From Pseudogymnoascus destructans (lineage: Eukaryota; Ascomycota; Leotiomycetes; Thelebolales; Thelebolaceae), in assembly GCF_001641265.1 (NCBI RefSeq), contig NW_020167522.1, positions 248,001 to 312,000 of the forward strand: DNA of 64,000 nt, read 5' to 3'. Positions 22,931 to 34,876 of this stretch are shown here, piece after piece. Position 1 is the first letter of the stretch; each line of letters begins with the position of its first letter. Both the position numbers and the translations under genes were made by a program. Below the pieces are notes generated by a model. It was given only the letters and a program-made list of their open reading frames with translations. It did not search any database and was not told where the DNA came from.

Positions 22931-25012
22931 ATGTCATTATTGCTCATTGGGAGTAGTAGAAGGACTTTGACACCTCTATGGACATGCTCTTTCTGTCGGA
23001 GGATCTCCAAGCTAGCCACCGCTGGAACGGCCAGGCCTACATATAAGCTTCCGGAAACCCCAGCACGAACGCGTTTTGCTCCTTCTCCCACAGGATACCT
23101 TCATCTTGGGTCACTGAGGACTGCCCTTTTCAGCTATTTGCTAGCCAAGTCCACGGATGGCCAGTTCCTTCTCCGCATTGAAGATACAGATCAGGTAACT
23201 TCCCCCACCCCCTTTTAATATTCCTGTCGGGCCCTCGAGGGTTCAATCTGGGTTAACATTCTCCAGCCCAGGACAGTGGCAGATGCCGAGACTAGGATAA
23301 AGGAGGACCTGAAATGGGCAGGATTGCACTGGGATGAAGGTCAGCCTCCCACGTCGTCCGTTCACATACTCGTGGACTTCCGCTAACGTTCTCCAGGACC
23401 AGATGTGGGCGGCCCGTACGGTCCATATAAACAAGTAAGTGCTACTCTTGGTTGATGGCTCTCAAAATTCTGACACGTGATGTAGTCTGAAAGGTTGAAC
23501 ATATATCGGGACCACGCCAGTAAGCTTCTCGATACTGGCAGAGCATACCGATGCTTTTGTCCACGGGAAAAGCGGAACTTGGGTGACGCAGGCCTACATG
23601 CATCTGCTGGGTTTAAATCGCACGACTGCAACCGAGTGAGCAAGGATACATCTGATGGCAGAGCTGCTCAGGGTGATCCATTTGTTGTCCGATTAAAGCT
23701 TCCCGAATACACGAAGCGGTATAGAGACCTCGTCTTTGGAAATGTGGCGAGCTCGAAAACATCCCCAATGGATGCGGATCCAGTTCTCATGAAGTCTGAT
23801 AACTGGCCAACCTACCATTTGGCCTGTGTTGTTGACGACCACTTAATGGGAATTACTCATGTGATTAGGGGCTCAGTAAGCACATGATTATGAGTTCTGA
23901 AGTACAATAAAGGATCTAACTCTTCATAGGAATGGATTCCGTCTGTACCTACACATCACCACCTATATGATGCATTTGGCTGGCAGCCGCCAACCTTTGG
24001 GCATGTGGGACTTTTGACCGATCTGAACGGACAGAAACTTAGCAAAAGGAACTTTGATCTGGACATATCTGCATTCAGAAACATGGGTGTGCTGCCGGAT
24101 GCCCTCTCCAACTTTGTTGCACTTTTGGGATGGTCGCATACCCAAAAAAAGGACACAATGGATATCCAAGAGCTGGCAAAAAATGTTTGTTGGCCCATTC
24201 TAATAAGCCTATAATACCTTGCTGATGAACTCTGCGTCTAGTTTTCTACAAAATTTACCAAAGGAGACACAAAAGTATCATTTGACAAGCTCTGGTTCCT
24301 TCAGAGGCAGCATGCGCAAAGGATCATCACCTCCGCTAAGACTCCCGATGATGTTCAGTCTATAATCCAGCCCATCTTGGCCGCCCTAAAACAAAAGTGC
24401 TCATCATGTTCTATTCCGGAGAGTAGCACGCCAGCCGACCAGCAGGACCGACTTCTCCAGATCCTGAAATCGGATGCGCCAAATTATAAGAATGCCAGTG
24501 ATTTCGTGGAGCGTCACAAGTATACATTTGATGGGCCATCTGCTGAGGCCCTCATCTCTATCAAATCGCCTATAACTGTTATCGGGCATTTATGCCACTT
24601 ATCGAATTTACCAGAAGAGATCAAGCCCGAGGTCGTTAATTCTAGTATCGTCAAGGTCGTGCAGCAAGTCTCCACTATGTTAACGCAAGAAGACCCATTA
24701 CTTTCTACGGATGAGAAAGGTAAAAGGCTCCGAGCCCATTTCTCAGATGTCGTACAAAATACAGTTTCGCAAAACCTACGAGAAATCAACGTTTCTGATA
24801 ACGAAGAGTTATTTGTCGCGTTGAAGAAATCATGGGCAGCATTGTTACATCAGTATATAAGGTGGGCATTGGTAGCCGATACACCTGGTCCCGATAGTGC
24901 CAGTCTTATGACAGCATTGGGGCCGATGGAAACCCTGCGGAGATTTGACCTAGCAGAGAAAGTTGCCCTTGGTCAACCTGGGTCCAATGTGGTGGCCAAT
25001 GTAGAGAAGTAA
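22931..25012 (+). CDS. MSE1: Mitochondrial glutamyl-tRNA synthetase
   Basis: Six exons: 22931-23194, 23267-23339, 23397-23434, 23486-23875, 23930-24184 and 24242-25012. They join in frame to 596 residues. A basic, Arg- and Ser-rich N-terminus (about 40 residues) looks like a mitochondrial targeting signal. Class I signatures are RFAPSPTGYLHLGSLRTALF (HIGH motif as HLGS) and NGQKLSKRNFDL (KMSKS motif as KLSKR). The middle includes RIEDTDQPRTVADAETRI and WAGLHWDEGPDVGG, typical of the bacterial-type GluRS family used in mitochondria. It charges mitochondrial tRNA-Glu, and possibly tRNA-Gln for transamidation. The introns are 51-72 bp with standard sites. Confidence 0.95.
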
Positions 25013-25402
25013 GATCAAGAGAGATGTATATACTAGGCGGGGATGGGGATGGGGAGTTTTATTCGTAACGGCGATGGGGCTGGCTGGTCTGAGAAAGCCT
25101 TTGCCTGTCCAGTAAGCAGTGTAGTATAGTACTGTACAGATTATGTTATATATATGTTCCGGCCCAATTTCAAGGTTCTTAACGAAGCGTAGAGGAATGC
25201 AATTGATGTACGGATGTGGGCAAGATGATTCATTGTAAATATGCTCAGTCTCCGGTCTTTATAAAACACTCAACCTTTCGGTCAATCGCTCCGTACGCCG
25301 CGCTATGCCATCAATTTAACAGGCCAAAGAGCCGTCACCCCATTTTCATAGTAGAAGTGCACCATCATCTTTGCCTGGTCTCAGGTCTATTTGAGCCAGC
25401 AG
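25013..25402. other. Intergenic between convergent MSE1 and CSN5
   Basis: About 390 bp of 3' flanking sequence from both sides. Nothing further seen. Confidence 0.5.
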
Positions 25403-26501
25403 CTACTGTCCGCCACCTGAATTCACATCCGCCTGCTTGGTACTTTCGGCGCTTCCGACTCCATTGAAAAGCTGCGCTTTGACTTCACCAGCCATTAATC
25501 CAATCCTAACTTCTCCGGCGATCTTTTTACTGTCCTTTGAGATTTTTTCCATCTCTTGGTCAGCTGCTCGAGGAATGCCTGGTCCGACTGTTAACTTGTT
25601 CGCGCGTGACGTGGCTGAGGTGGCTTGGCTAATCTTGTAGCTTAAGTCAAGCATCTGCTTACTACTGTAGTCACGGTTGGTAAAGAGGGAGTTTTGGCTG
25701 AGTTTCTGCGTCCAGTATTTGTTCCACAATAGCTCCAGCAGGTGCGAGTCGAGTGTGCTCTTGAAATGGGTAACTTCCAGAGAGTAATAGCGGCTGCTAT
25801 GGGCACCGAAGTCTTCTACCTTCGCCAGAGGAATCGTTTGATACCCGTCTCTCGATGCATTTCCTTCCTCCTTGTAGTCTTCGGGGAAGGTTCTGAAGGC
25901 GCCAATCTCAACCTTGCCAGCAGAAATTGTGCGATCTGGGTCTATCACAACGGCCAAGAAGGGATCTGAAAACTGTTGCTGGGTTGCTTGGGTACCAACA
26001 TCAATACCACTCAGCCAGCATCCATAGCCAGGGTGACTATGATACCACCCAACAGCATTCTCCATCTTTCCTGCAGCACGGCAGGCTTCCAAGTATCCCA
26101 CCATGTATTCGTTTGCCTCGTCCTGGGCGTTGACTCGCGTTTCAGTTCCTTCAACAGGCAGGCGGAAGGCATCGGTGACAATGAATGTATCACCAGAGAT
26201 TTTGCCTTGCATCAGCCCCATAATTTCAACGGAGCCTCCTGATCTGGCATGCATCACCATCTTCAGAAGAGCAACGGCGGAAATTCGGACATTTTTGAAA
26301 TGGCGAGGATTGGTTTTCCATGGCTTAGCATCATTGATAGCTTTCTGCTCGGTAGGGTCATATGAATACAACGCATCGCGATGAGCATCTACAAGCTGGA
26401 CGTTATTGTCGAGCTCTGTATATCCGACGTTAGCTCGAGGCGGTCAACTCCAAGATTCACAAAACTGATTACTTACCCCATGCCCGCCATGCGGTATCCA
26501 T
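25403..26501 (-). CDS. csnE: COP9 signalosome subunit 5, JAMM deneddylase
   Basis: Two exons, 26501-26477 (25 nt) and 26415-25403, give 345 residues. The N-terminus reads MDTAWRAWELDNNVQLVDA. The JAMM metalloprotease motif is complete: Glu72 in SVEIMG, then H134-S-H136-P, with S144 and D147 in WLSGIDV. The protein removes NEDD8 from cullins within the COP9 signalosome. In Aspergillus the complex controls light response, sexual development and secondary metabolism. The tiny first exon is typical of this gene and is easily missed, since the second exon alone lacks the first eight codons. Confidence 0.96.
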
Positions 26502-27091
26502 GATTGCCCCAGGTATTTATCAAAATCCAACAAGACCTGATGCTCGATCGCCGAGATAGACCTTGTTGGTTTGAAAGCCTAGACGGCTGTTGAAGTGTAC
26601 TGGGGGGTGTATGGTGCGAGGTGGATGAGGCAACAACTGGAGTGGGGTTCGGAGGGTTGTCACTGGCAGAATATTGACGTAGCGGGACTAGCGCGAAACA
26701 CCTACCGCCCAAAGTCATCATGGGTTTATCGTACATATGGTTGCCATGGTTGCTGGGTAAACAGACGTTTTGGTCCCGAAATAAACACGCGCCTATCCAA
26801 TATGTACCCCATCATCGCGATATTCCGCTAGCTACAAGCCAGTACTCTACGATATTACACAAACAACCACGAACGCGTCCAGCCCGACTTCGTTGCTGAT
26901 GAATTGTAACACATAACAAAAAAGGCTTTTGCCATTGCAACCCATCGCTCCCGCCCATTCCAACTGCGCAGGGCACACTTCACCATCACTGTCGCTGTCG
27001 GTGATCAACGAATGACCCACATACAGTCGCAAGTACAGTCGCAGCAACACACAATATACACTCACTAAACACCCGGAATATCTTCTTCATC
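26502..27091. promoter_or_regulatory. Divergent upstream region of CSN5 and ASE1
   Basis: About 590 bp between opposed start codons. No specific site recognised. Confidence 0.45.
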
Positions 27092-29489
27092 ATGGACACC
27101 AGCTATTTGTCGTCGCAGGTGTCGTCTATTGTTGGCCAACTTCATGGTCTCTTCGATGAGATTGGAGTACCCAACCATGATAGAGAGTCGCGCGAGGCGG
27201 AGGTATGCATAGGTCCCCCACATACCCGCACTGTGATATCATGGATGCTTTATAGAATGACCACAAGCTGACACTATTTGTGCTGTAGCTATTTGCTGCG
27301 CTATCTGAAACACTCCACAACCAAGTGCGAATAGTTTCAGCAGAAAAGAACGAGATGGCCGAGGAAGCGCATCGCATTATCACAACTATCAAACAGATGG
27401 AGTCGTCCCTCAATGACTCCAAGGACACCCATGATTACAATGTCGAAGATCCATCCCTAAAAGTTTCATACCCTTTGATTCAATGTTTGCAAACTTTGAA
27501 AGAGAAGCATTTGCAAATCAGCAAAATACACAAGGAGCGTTTCGAACAAGTTAAGAGTGAGTACTACCCGCAAGAATTTATCTTTCTATATGTGATTTTG
27601 CTAATTATTTAGAACTTGTCCAAGCTCTTGAATCCTATTCGTCGCATCTGGAGTCTTCATTTATCAGAATTCCATTGCCGCCTACCACCGCCAACTCATC
27701 TGTGCCTCCAACATTTGACCTCTCCCCGACCTACGTTACATCTCTTGATAACGAGTTTACGCGTATGTACGAAGAGTACACTCGTCGCGTTGCAACCGTG
27801 AAAGCTCTCTCGGAGAATATCATTCAACTCTGGGCCGAACTTGGAACACCACAAGCGCAAACCGATGCAGCAATTGTCAAATACTATCGGGATTCTCCTG
27901 AACAACTCGGTCTCCATGAAGATGATATCGCAAGGCTTCGAAGCAAGCGCGATAAGCTGGGCGATGAGAAGAAAGCCAGGGAGAGGCGCCTTAAAGAACT
28001 ACGCACCACAGTCGAGGGTCTTTGGGAGCGCCTTGGAGTCGACGAGCCAGAGAGAAAGAGATTCCTCAACAATAACCGAGGATGCGGCGTGCGACAGATC
28101 AACGAATTTGAAGACGAACTTTCAAGGCTTAACGAGCTCAAAAGGCAAAACCTCCATTTGTTTGTCGAAGATGCTCGATATAAACTCCAGGAGCTATGGG
28201 ACGGGCTTTACTTCTCTGAGGAGGAAATGCTAGAATTCACTCCCGCCTTTTCAGATGTCTACAGTGATGCCTTGCTAGAAGCACACGAACAAGAAATTGA
28301 TCGACTCGAATCATTGAAGGAACAACGTGCACCAATGCTGTCCCTTATTGACAGGCATCGATCTCTTGTGAAGGACCGAGACGACCTTTCGGCTGCAAGC
28401 CAAGATGCTTCCAGACTTATGATGCGCGGTCAGAAGGGCGAGAAGCGTGATCCTACGAGGCTGCTGAGAGAAGAGAAGATGAGGAAGAGAATTGCGAAGG
28501 AACTGCCGAAGGTGGCAGTCGACTTGCGTAAATCTCTTGAGAAATGGGAAGACGAGTATGGTAGACCTTTTATGGTACATGGTGAGAGGTATCTCGATGA
28601 ATTAGAAGCATCCGAAGTCAAACAAGCGCCGGGACCACGATCAAGGACCCCAGCAGCACCACCGCCAGCCCCTGCAAGAGCTCAAAAGGCGGCTCCTGCA
28701 AGCCGCGCCAACAGCATGAGAGCGCCTCTTTCCAGAGCTGGAGCAAAGACTCCAGTCGTTCAGGAGTCAATCAAACTAAATCTCCTGGCAAGCTCTGTTT
28801 CAGCTGCAGGAGGCAGGACTCCTTCAAGAATTCCCGCGCGCGCTCCGCTATCCAGCCTCAAACACGGAAATAACTCCCCTGAGAGGAAGGCGCAAGCAGA
28901 TAAGAGGCCCGCTACTGGGACAGTCGGAAATATGGGACCACCAGCTCGCGCTCCGCCTCCCAAGATGAGAGAATTCTTTGAGCCGCCTCGTGAATCCTCC
29001 TCTGATTCAAGGAGCGAAAGCTTTGAGTCGAACTCGATTGTGCGCCACGTGCCTCCCGAGGATGTTTATGACGATCGTAACTACGAGCAATATTCCCGCG
29101 GCTTCTCGAATGCGAATTCCTACTCATCCTCCATGCGCCAAGACGAGCGTGCACCAAAGTTCTCATGTCCTCCAAATCCACCAAGTAGGCAGATTTCCAA
29201 CACATCAGCATCTGCCACGACGGTATCAGGATCCGAGAACTGGGAGACCTACGATGAGGTTTCAGAGCCAGAGCAAGATGCTTCGGATGACTACTATGCT
29301 CGGCTTCGAGCTGCACGAGGGAAGCGTTTTACACCTGAGGATGGATACGCACCTCCCCAAGGCGCTCAGATGAAGAAGCACAAGGGATACCCTCCTGAGC
29401 TTCATGCTGGTCATGTAGTTGTGGATTCCCACGGAAATCGGATCATGTCTGGTAGCGAGGCAAACTGGACAGACGAGGATGCCTTCTAA
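27092..29489 (+). CDS. ASE1: Ase1/PRC1/MAP65 spindle midzone crosslinker
   Basis: Three exons, 27092-27202, 27289-27556 and 27613-29489, give 751 residues. The N-terminal two thirds are long coiled-coil and spectrin-like helices (for example FDEIGVPNHDRES, LFAALSETLHNQVRIVSAEK). The conserved MAP65 microtubule-binding segment includes LWERLGVDEPERKRF and ARYKLQELWDGLYFSEEE, then KDRDDLSAASQDASRLM and KWEDEYGRPFMVHGERYLDE. The last 230 residues are Pro/Ser-rich, basic and probably disordered, where cell-cycle kinases act on homologues. Ase1 bundles antiparallel microtubules in the anaphase spindle. Length and domain order match the family. Confidence 0.93.
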
Positions 29490-30250
29490 GTCGTTATTAC
29501 CACTTCTTTGAAGTTATATGCTGGCGGCGCATATACTTCAATCTTGACTTGTTTGGTCGTTATGGTTACACGATACCGGCAGGCTGTGAGTTTCTCGATG
29601 CTATGTTCTGCATAAAAGCAGTACTGGTGTCATGATGTGTTCATTTCTTGTATTTTTTTGCTGGCATTGATCTTCTATGGATTGTATTGTGTTTTGTAGG
29701 CGTTGTACTTTGATGGATATCAGGAGGATCGGTCTGGGAATTATGGATTGGCTTAGTCCGGCGTTGAAGGGGAGAAGATATGGCCAGCACAAGACGTCTT
29801 TGTCAAATGTTAAGAGTAGAAATGTTATTTTGCGTTTCAATACATTTGATTCGCTTCAATAATGCAATGATTATACTGAAAGATTATGCAAGTCGACAAA
29901 ATAAACGTCAGCCTTGTTTACATAGAAAGTCATCTCGTCAGCCTAGACAATCATTGGTGTACTATGTATAGAATCAGCCAAGAAAGTGGAATCAGGACCC
30001 TTCATACGTCAGCCGCGCCCAACTACTGTACTTGTACGTACTCTAACTTAACGCGTGGATAAAGAGCCGCGACCATCAGCACTGTTCGCACTGTATTCAA
30101 CAATAACAGATCGGATAACATAAATACAAATCCGTTACCACCATCGTTATAACAGTGACATGCATATCTTTTGAAATATTCCATGAGGGTTTGCCTATAT
30201 GGCAAGCTTCTCTTCATACTCTTACGGCTTCATCCTGCCTCTAGCTTCCA
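29490..30250. other. Intergenic upstream of IRS4
   Basis: About 760 bp comprising the ASE1 3' flank and the IRS4 promoter side. It is AT-rich in its second half. No gene, RNA or repeat recognised. Confidence 0.5.
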
Positions 30251-32236
30251 ATGGCTACCGGTGATGCGCCGCAAGACAGCGAACTAAGGTCCCCGAGACC
30301 ACCCACAGGCCCAAAACAGAATGCTGCCCTTCAAGGTGCCATGATGGCATTTGGCAAACCGCCTGTGAAACCGAAGCCAGCACTGAAGACTATCAACCAC
30401 AACCCAGCTCTCGCTGCGGCGTCCAAGGCAGGCAGGGACTCGAATCTGGCCGGGCGAACAATCTCGTCGCAAAACACTGGGACAACCACAGATGACGACG
30501 TTGGGGATACCGTGGCACGCCACCACACTGGCAGAGGTTCTTCGGGGGCTGGACTGGATGGCGGACCAGTCCGCAGCAGGCTTAACGACCCTCCTGGGGA
30601 CGAAAAGAAGCCTATTCAACGCCAGTCAAAGGGGAATTCCGAATCACATATCGCAGCAAATTTAGCAGCATCGAGATCCGTCAGCACAAGTACAAATCGA
30701 AAGCCAACTACAGGGCAACAACAAGCAGTATACAGACGGGGAGGGCAACAGAATGCAGAGTCGAGAGAGTTGTTGGAGAATACCAATAGCTATTTGAGCC
30801 CTCTATCGGCCGAGACTAATGGCAACGCATTTATACCTCCGACTTCACAATTAATCAATGCATTCGAGAAAATCTCCTCTACGCCCTCGAAAACAGATGC
30901 AAGTTCCCGATACCAGCGCCCTCTATCTTACTCAGGGAACGATCTATCAAGCCCCAGACCAGAGCCTAATCTTCCAAGTCCTGCACCGAAGTCCGCGGAG
31001 ATCGGGACTAGCCTTAATAATCCAAAGCCAAAGTCAAAGCCAAATCCGAAGCCGGAAACTTTACCAGGGAGAGCCTTGCCAGGGAGCCTAGGTGCCAAGT
31101 CTACCATACCAGAACCAGGTCTCGCAAAAAGGAGGCTTCTACCACCATCTATATCCACGACAAAACCCACAGAGAAATATACTGAGAAACATATAAACAA
31201 AGATCACATAGAATCTTCAACCAATACAGAAGACGATAAAAACGCTTCCTCCGAAAACTCCTTCGTATCTGCCTCTGACGGCCTTCAGTCTGACTACAGG
31301 CCAGAGCCTGTGGCCCCCAGGCCCAGGCATATTCACCCGAATCAACATAGACCCTTTATAGCATCTCGGGATACGACAGCCACATCTCGAAGTTCTATGT
31401 CTGTTAATTCTCTCGCTAATGCTATGGTGGCCTCTGCATTGGCATCCTCTCGTAGTCAATCGCCGTCAGGGCCTTCGAAGAAGTCTGCACCAGCACCGCC
31501 TCCAACCCGTCGCTCAACGACCTCAATATTCGCCAATGCCCAAGGTCACATGTCGCAATCATCATGCACACCTTCACCCTCAAAATCCATCCTGCAGAAG
31601 CACCATACTGGAGGCAAGTCTGGTATACGTACCACAATGCGCAAAACGCCACGATCGTCGGATGATGAGGACGAGGGGATGTTGAAGCGTGGGAGAAAGA
31701 ATCTAATGAAGAAGCACCCAAATAAACACCACGAGGGCGATCGGAAGCGCTGGCGTGATGCAGTGAGCGATCGGGAGCGCAAACGTTATGAAGGGCTTTG
31801 GGCAAGCAATAAAGGGTTGTTCACGTCTCCCTCCACCATAACCAAATCTGTTCCAGGCACCTCGCCGCGTCCCCGGAGGAATTTGACTATTTCAGCCACC
31901 AAACCAGGGACCGCAGATAGCCTTCGTTCGCCGCCAGAAGACTGTGTGTCCAGTCTAGTTGTGCGGGATATCTGGTCGCGCTCGCGGCTGCCCGGTGATG
32001 TACTATCCGATATCTGGGAGCTGGTCGATCGCAGTGGGACAGGGATGTTGTCCAGGGACGAATTTGTGGCGGGGGTGTGGCTCGTTGACCAACGGCTCAA
32101 GGGTAGGAAGTTGCCCCAGAGGGTGGGTGACAGCGTGTGGGTTAGTGTAGGAGAGCTTGGAGGAGTGAAGGTCAAAGACAAACACGCCAAGGGTGGGCGT
32201 AAAGCAAAGCCAGGCGATAGTCGAGATCTGCGATAG
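30251..32236 (+). CDS. IRS4: Irs4-type EH-domain protein
   Basis: A single-exon protein of 661 residues. The first 480 residues are low complexity, rich in Ser, Pro, Asn and Thr, with repeated short poly-basic and PKPKSKP-like stretches. The C-terminal EH domain is recognisable from about residue 505 (KRYEGLWASNKGLF) through SSLVVRDIWSRSRLPGDVLS, IWELVDRSGTGMLSRDEFVA and VWLVDQRLKGRKLPQ. Its EF-hand-like loop is DRSGTGMLSRDE. Yeast Irs4 and its paralogue Tax4 bind and activate the inositol phosphatase Inp51, controlling PI(4,5)P2, autophagy and wall integrity. The C-terminal tail is basic. The role here is inferred from the yeast pair. Confidence 0.88.
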   Translation: MATGDAPQDSELRSPRPPTGPKQNAALQGAMMAFGKPPVKPKPALKTINHNPALAAASKAGRDSNLAGRTISSQNTGTTTDDDVGDTVARHHTGRGSSGAGLDGGPVRSRLNDPPGDEKKPIQRQSKGNSESHIAANLAASRSVSTSTNRKPTTGQQQAVYRRGGQQNAESRELLENTNSYLSPLSAETNGNAFIPPTSQLINAFEKISSTPSKTDASSRYQRPLSYSGNDLSSPRPEPNLPSPAPKSAEIGTSLNNPKPKSKPNPKPETLPGRALPGSLGAKSTIPEPGLAKRRLLPPSISTTKPTEKYTEKHINKDHIESSTNTEDDKNASSENSFVSASDGLQSDYRPEPVAPRPRHIHPNQHRPFIASRDTTATSRSSMSVNSLANAMVASALASSRSQSPSGPSKKSAPAPPPTRRSTTSIFANAQGHMSQSSCTPSPSKSILQKHHTGGKSGIRTTMRKTPRSSDDEDEGMLKRGRKNLMKKHPNKHHEGDRKRWRDAVSDRERKRYEGLWASNKGLFTSPSTITKSVPGTSPRPRRNLTISATKPGTADSLRSPPEDCVSSLVVRDIWSRSRLPGDVLSDIWELVDRSGTGMLSRDEFVAGVWLVDQRLKGRKLPQRVGDSVWVSVGELGGVKVKDKHAKGGRKAKPGDSRDLR

Positions 32237-32324
32237 CTCGCAAAAATTTACTGCGTTTTGCAAAAAAACACCTGAGTAAATGTAAGGAATATATGGTAAT
32301 GATGTCTGCTTGATGTGACAGTAA

Positions 32325-33803
32325 TCAAAGCTCGCTTCGACCGGCTGAGACTCCAACCCAGCGCAGTGGAACGCCTCTTTCGTTTATCTCGTAGATACCG
32401 GTAGATACGCGCCTGGGTGGGAGAGCCCACCTGGCTCGCCCAGGCGCATTTTCGTCTAGTTTCCCATTCTTCCTCATTCTCATCTCCATGACTGCCACCC
32501 GGATAAAATCACTGTTCTCTCGCATGTCGCGTTGGCGCGTAACTGGCCCGTTGCACGCTTCTGGAGAGGAATTGCTGGAATGCCTGTTGGTGGCAGTTTC
32601 GGTTTCTGTCTTCGGGGCCTTTGAAACCTTATTATAAGTTTCCATTTGAATAGGAGCAGTACATTGAGAGCATGTAGTCTGCGGGCGTGACGCATGGACA
32701 TGAGCCTCGATAGTTGCGTTGGTCGTGGGGTTCAGGTAACGGCGAAGAGCTGGAGTCGGCATCTTATCCAGGCGAGGCGGCATACGCTCATCTGTAAAAG
32801 GAACTTTTGGGTCGATGGCAATAATCGATCTAGTAAGAAAATCGTCTGGTGTAATCATAGGGGCCGTCATGTTCGAGATGGACTTCGCCGCTGATCTCAA
32901 TGCTCGTAGGGACGCAGTTAAATTTGATTTAAAGGCCGATTTCTGGCGTAGCGTAGGCATCTCACCTAGTTTCTGGCGGTCCTTATTTCCATTCCCAAAC
33001 ACCCGAAAATCTATCTCCCATGAATCTAGCTCAGGGTCTGACAAAGGATGATCTAATGGTAGGTCTCCCAAGGTAGAAGCTAGTGGTTCGAGCTTTCTAG
33101 TCGGCAAGAACCGCTTTCCCCGGGATTGAGGTGAAACTGAAGAACCAAAAGAGAGGTAACTGCCCCCAATGGAGTTGTCGGTAAGAGATGGCACGGAATC
33201 TGTTGAAACAGCCCTTCTAGAAATATACGACAGCTGTGGTGGCGATTCAGCATAGCTACCCAATGGATCTATATCGGGCAGATCATCTGGTGGGCAGAGA
33301 AGAAGGTCCAACGGACTTCCTCCTAGTATTGGGCTGTATTCCTTTTCGGAATCGCTCCTCTCGCTGAACGCAGCATCGAGAGTTAATCGTTGGGCTTGAC
33401 CGTTTCGGCGAGTGAGTGTCCTAAACCGTGGAGGCGGGATAGTAGTGTTCGCGAGGAGTGATGTGACAGCGGCAGAGGCCTTTCCATGTTGGTACCTAGA
33501 TCTAGGACCACTCGTCTCCCCGCCATCGTATCGCCGGCCTTTGACGCCATGGTTTCGCTGGCTGGGGTCCCTAACCTGGCGGATGGGGATCCCTACAGGA
33601 TTGGAGCCGCCCTTCACATTTCCCAATGTAGGGTTTTCAGGTAGGGTTTCCGTAGGATCGCAACCCAAGGCGGGAATTTCTTTCTGTTCCTTGCCTGCAG
33701 TCGTTGGTTGTGCATTTGATGTTGGAGGTTGTTTCGAGAGAGGAAGCGCAGCGGAGGGTTTCGTCGAGCTGAATATAAATGATCGAGGTGCCAGCATGGT
33801 CAT
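32325..33803 (-). CDS. Conserved fungal protein of unknown function
   Basis: A protein of 492 residues from the ATG at 33803, with a second ATG two codons later. The open frame runs four codons further upstream without an ATG, so an upstream exon is possible. Most of it is polar and probably disordered. The last 70 residues look ordered: FIRVAVMEMRMRKNGKLDE, then GRARWALPPRRVSTGIYEIN and ERGVPLRWVGVS. I recognise the C-terminal block as a pattern seen in fungal hypothetical proteins but know no function. It contains a CSQC pair about 120 residues from the end. It is convergent with IRS4, with only 88 bp between the stops. Codon use is like its neighbours. Confidence 0.7.
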   Translation of the reverse strand: MTMLAPRSFIFSSTKPSAALPLSKQPPTSNAQPTTAGKEQKEIPALGCDPTETLPENPTLGNVKGGSNPVGIPIRQVRDPSQRNHGVKGRRYDGGETSGPRSRYQHGKASAAVTSLLANTTIPPPRFRTLTRRNGQAQRLTLDAAFSERSDSEKEYSPILGGSPLDLLLCPPDDLPDIDPLGSYAESPPQLSYISRRAVSTDSVPSLTDNSIGGSYLSFGSSVSPQSRGKRFLPTRKLEPLASTLGDLPLDHPLSDPELDSWEIDFRVFGNGNKDRQKLGEMPTLRQKSAFKSNLTASLRALRSAAKSISNMTAPMITPDDFLTRSIIAIDPKVPFTDERMPPRLDKMPTPALRRYLNPTTNATIEAHVHASRPQTTCSQCTAPIQMETYNKVSKAPKTETETATNRHSSNSSPEACNGPVTRQRDMRENSDFIRVAVMEMRMRKNGKLDENAPGRARWALPPRRVSTGIYEINERGVPLRWVGVSAGRSEL

Positions 33804-34862
33804 GCAGAAGCCCAAAAGGTCGAGCTTGGGACGCAGGAGGCGTTACGGGCGAATGTCTAGTCTAGTGAAGCTGCTCCTCCACCGAACCAAGGCGGAAGTC
33901 AGGTAACGGCGGTCGGAGGCATACGAGGCAGAGGCGAAAAGAGGCGCACAGTCCCATTCGCACTGATGTGCTTTGGGTAGGATGTATTGATTGTTGAGGG
34001 ATACGGCGCTCCTGTTGCCTTGGCGGTTTGTGAATAAAGAAGATAATGGTAAGGAAGGAAGGTCGGTGAGTGAAGGTGTTGAACAGCAAGTAGTAGAAGT
34101 CCGTATGTGACAGACGAGCAGGCTTATCGGATAAGGGATGCTTGGGGGGTCGCGTGAAGATCTTTGTGCAGGATCACCTGTGCGACTCTGTAGAGTAGAA
34201 TACCAACGTGCCAGCTAAATCCACAAGATAGTACGAGTAGTACGGATTACTCGGATCAGGATCAGAAAGCTCAATAATAACTGGCGCCAGTAGAATTAAG
34301 AAGAGAGAAGGAAAAGATATAAATTACCAGTGCTCTCAGTGGCCTTAATATACATATACGGAGTAACAGATGCTGAAATGCTGGCAGACGGGCGTATACT
34401 CTCCTACTACTGGTCTACTACAGGTGCCAACGACAACACTAATCTCTACTAATTTCTGCCAATTTACTATGACTGGCAACGGGCGAACGAGCGACCGAGA
34501 ACGAAAAAAAGAAGAAGATAGGGTTTGGTTTAGGCAGGAGTGCATGTTATACTTACACAGGGACATGGGGTACCTAGTTATACTGCATATTTTGCATAAG
34601 AGTGTGTGTATACTTTGTACTACAGAAGTACCTTTGTTCTTTACTAAAGTATCGCCAATAAAACTCCAACACCTTCTTTGTTAGTCAAGGTCAGCTGACC
34701 AGCATCACGGCACAATATATCCGGTACACCACGCACAAGTCAATAGGCCACTTTCAGCATCGTAATTTGAGTGTAGCAGCGTAGCAGCTTTAGCCTAGAT
34801 AGGAAATGATGTAACCATAATCCTTGCGCCCCCCTGTTGCCACTATAAGTCAACATTGGCAG
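33804..34862. other. Intergenic at the left edge of the transposon nest
   Basis: About 1 kb upstream of the unknown gene. Reading frames are short and unsupported. The last bases before 34,877 may belong to Fot element B (see that entry). Confidence 0.45.
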
Positions 34863-34876
34863 ATGGGGGCCCAGTA

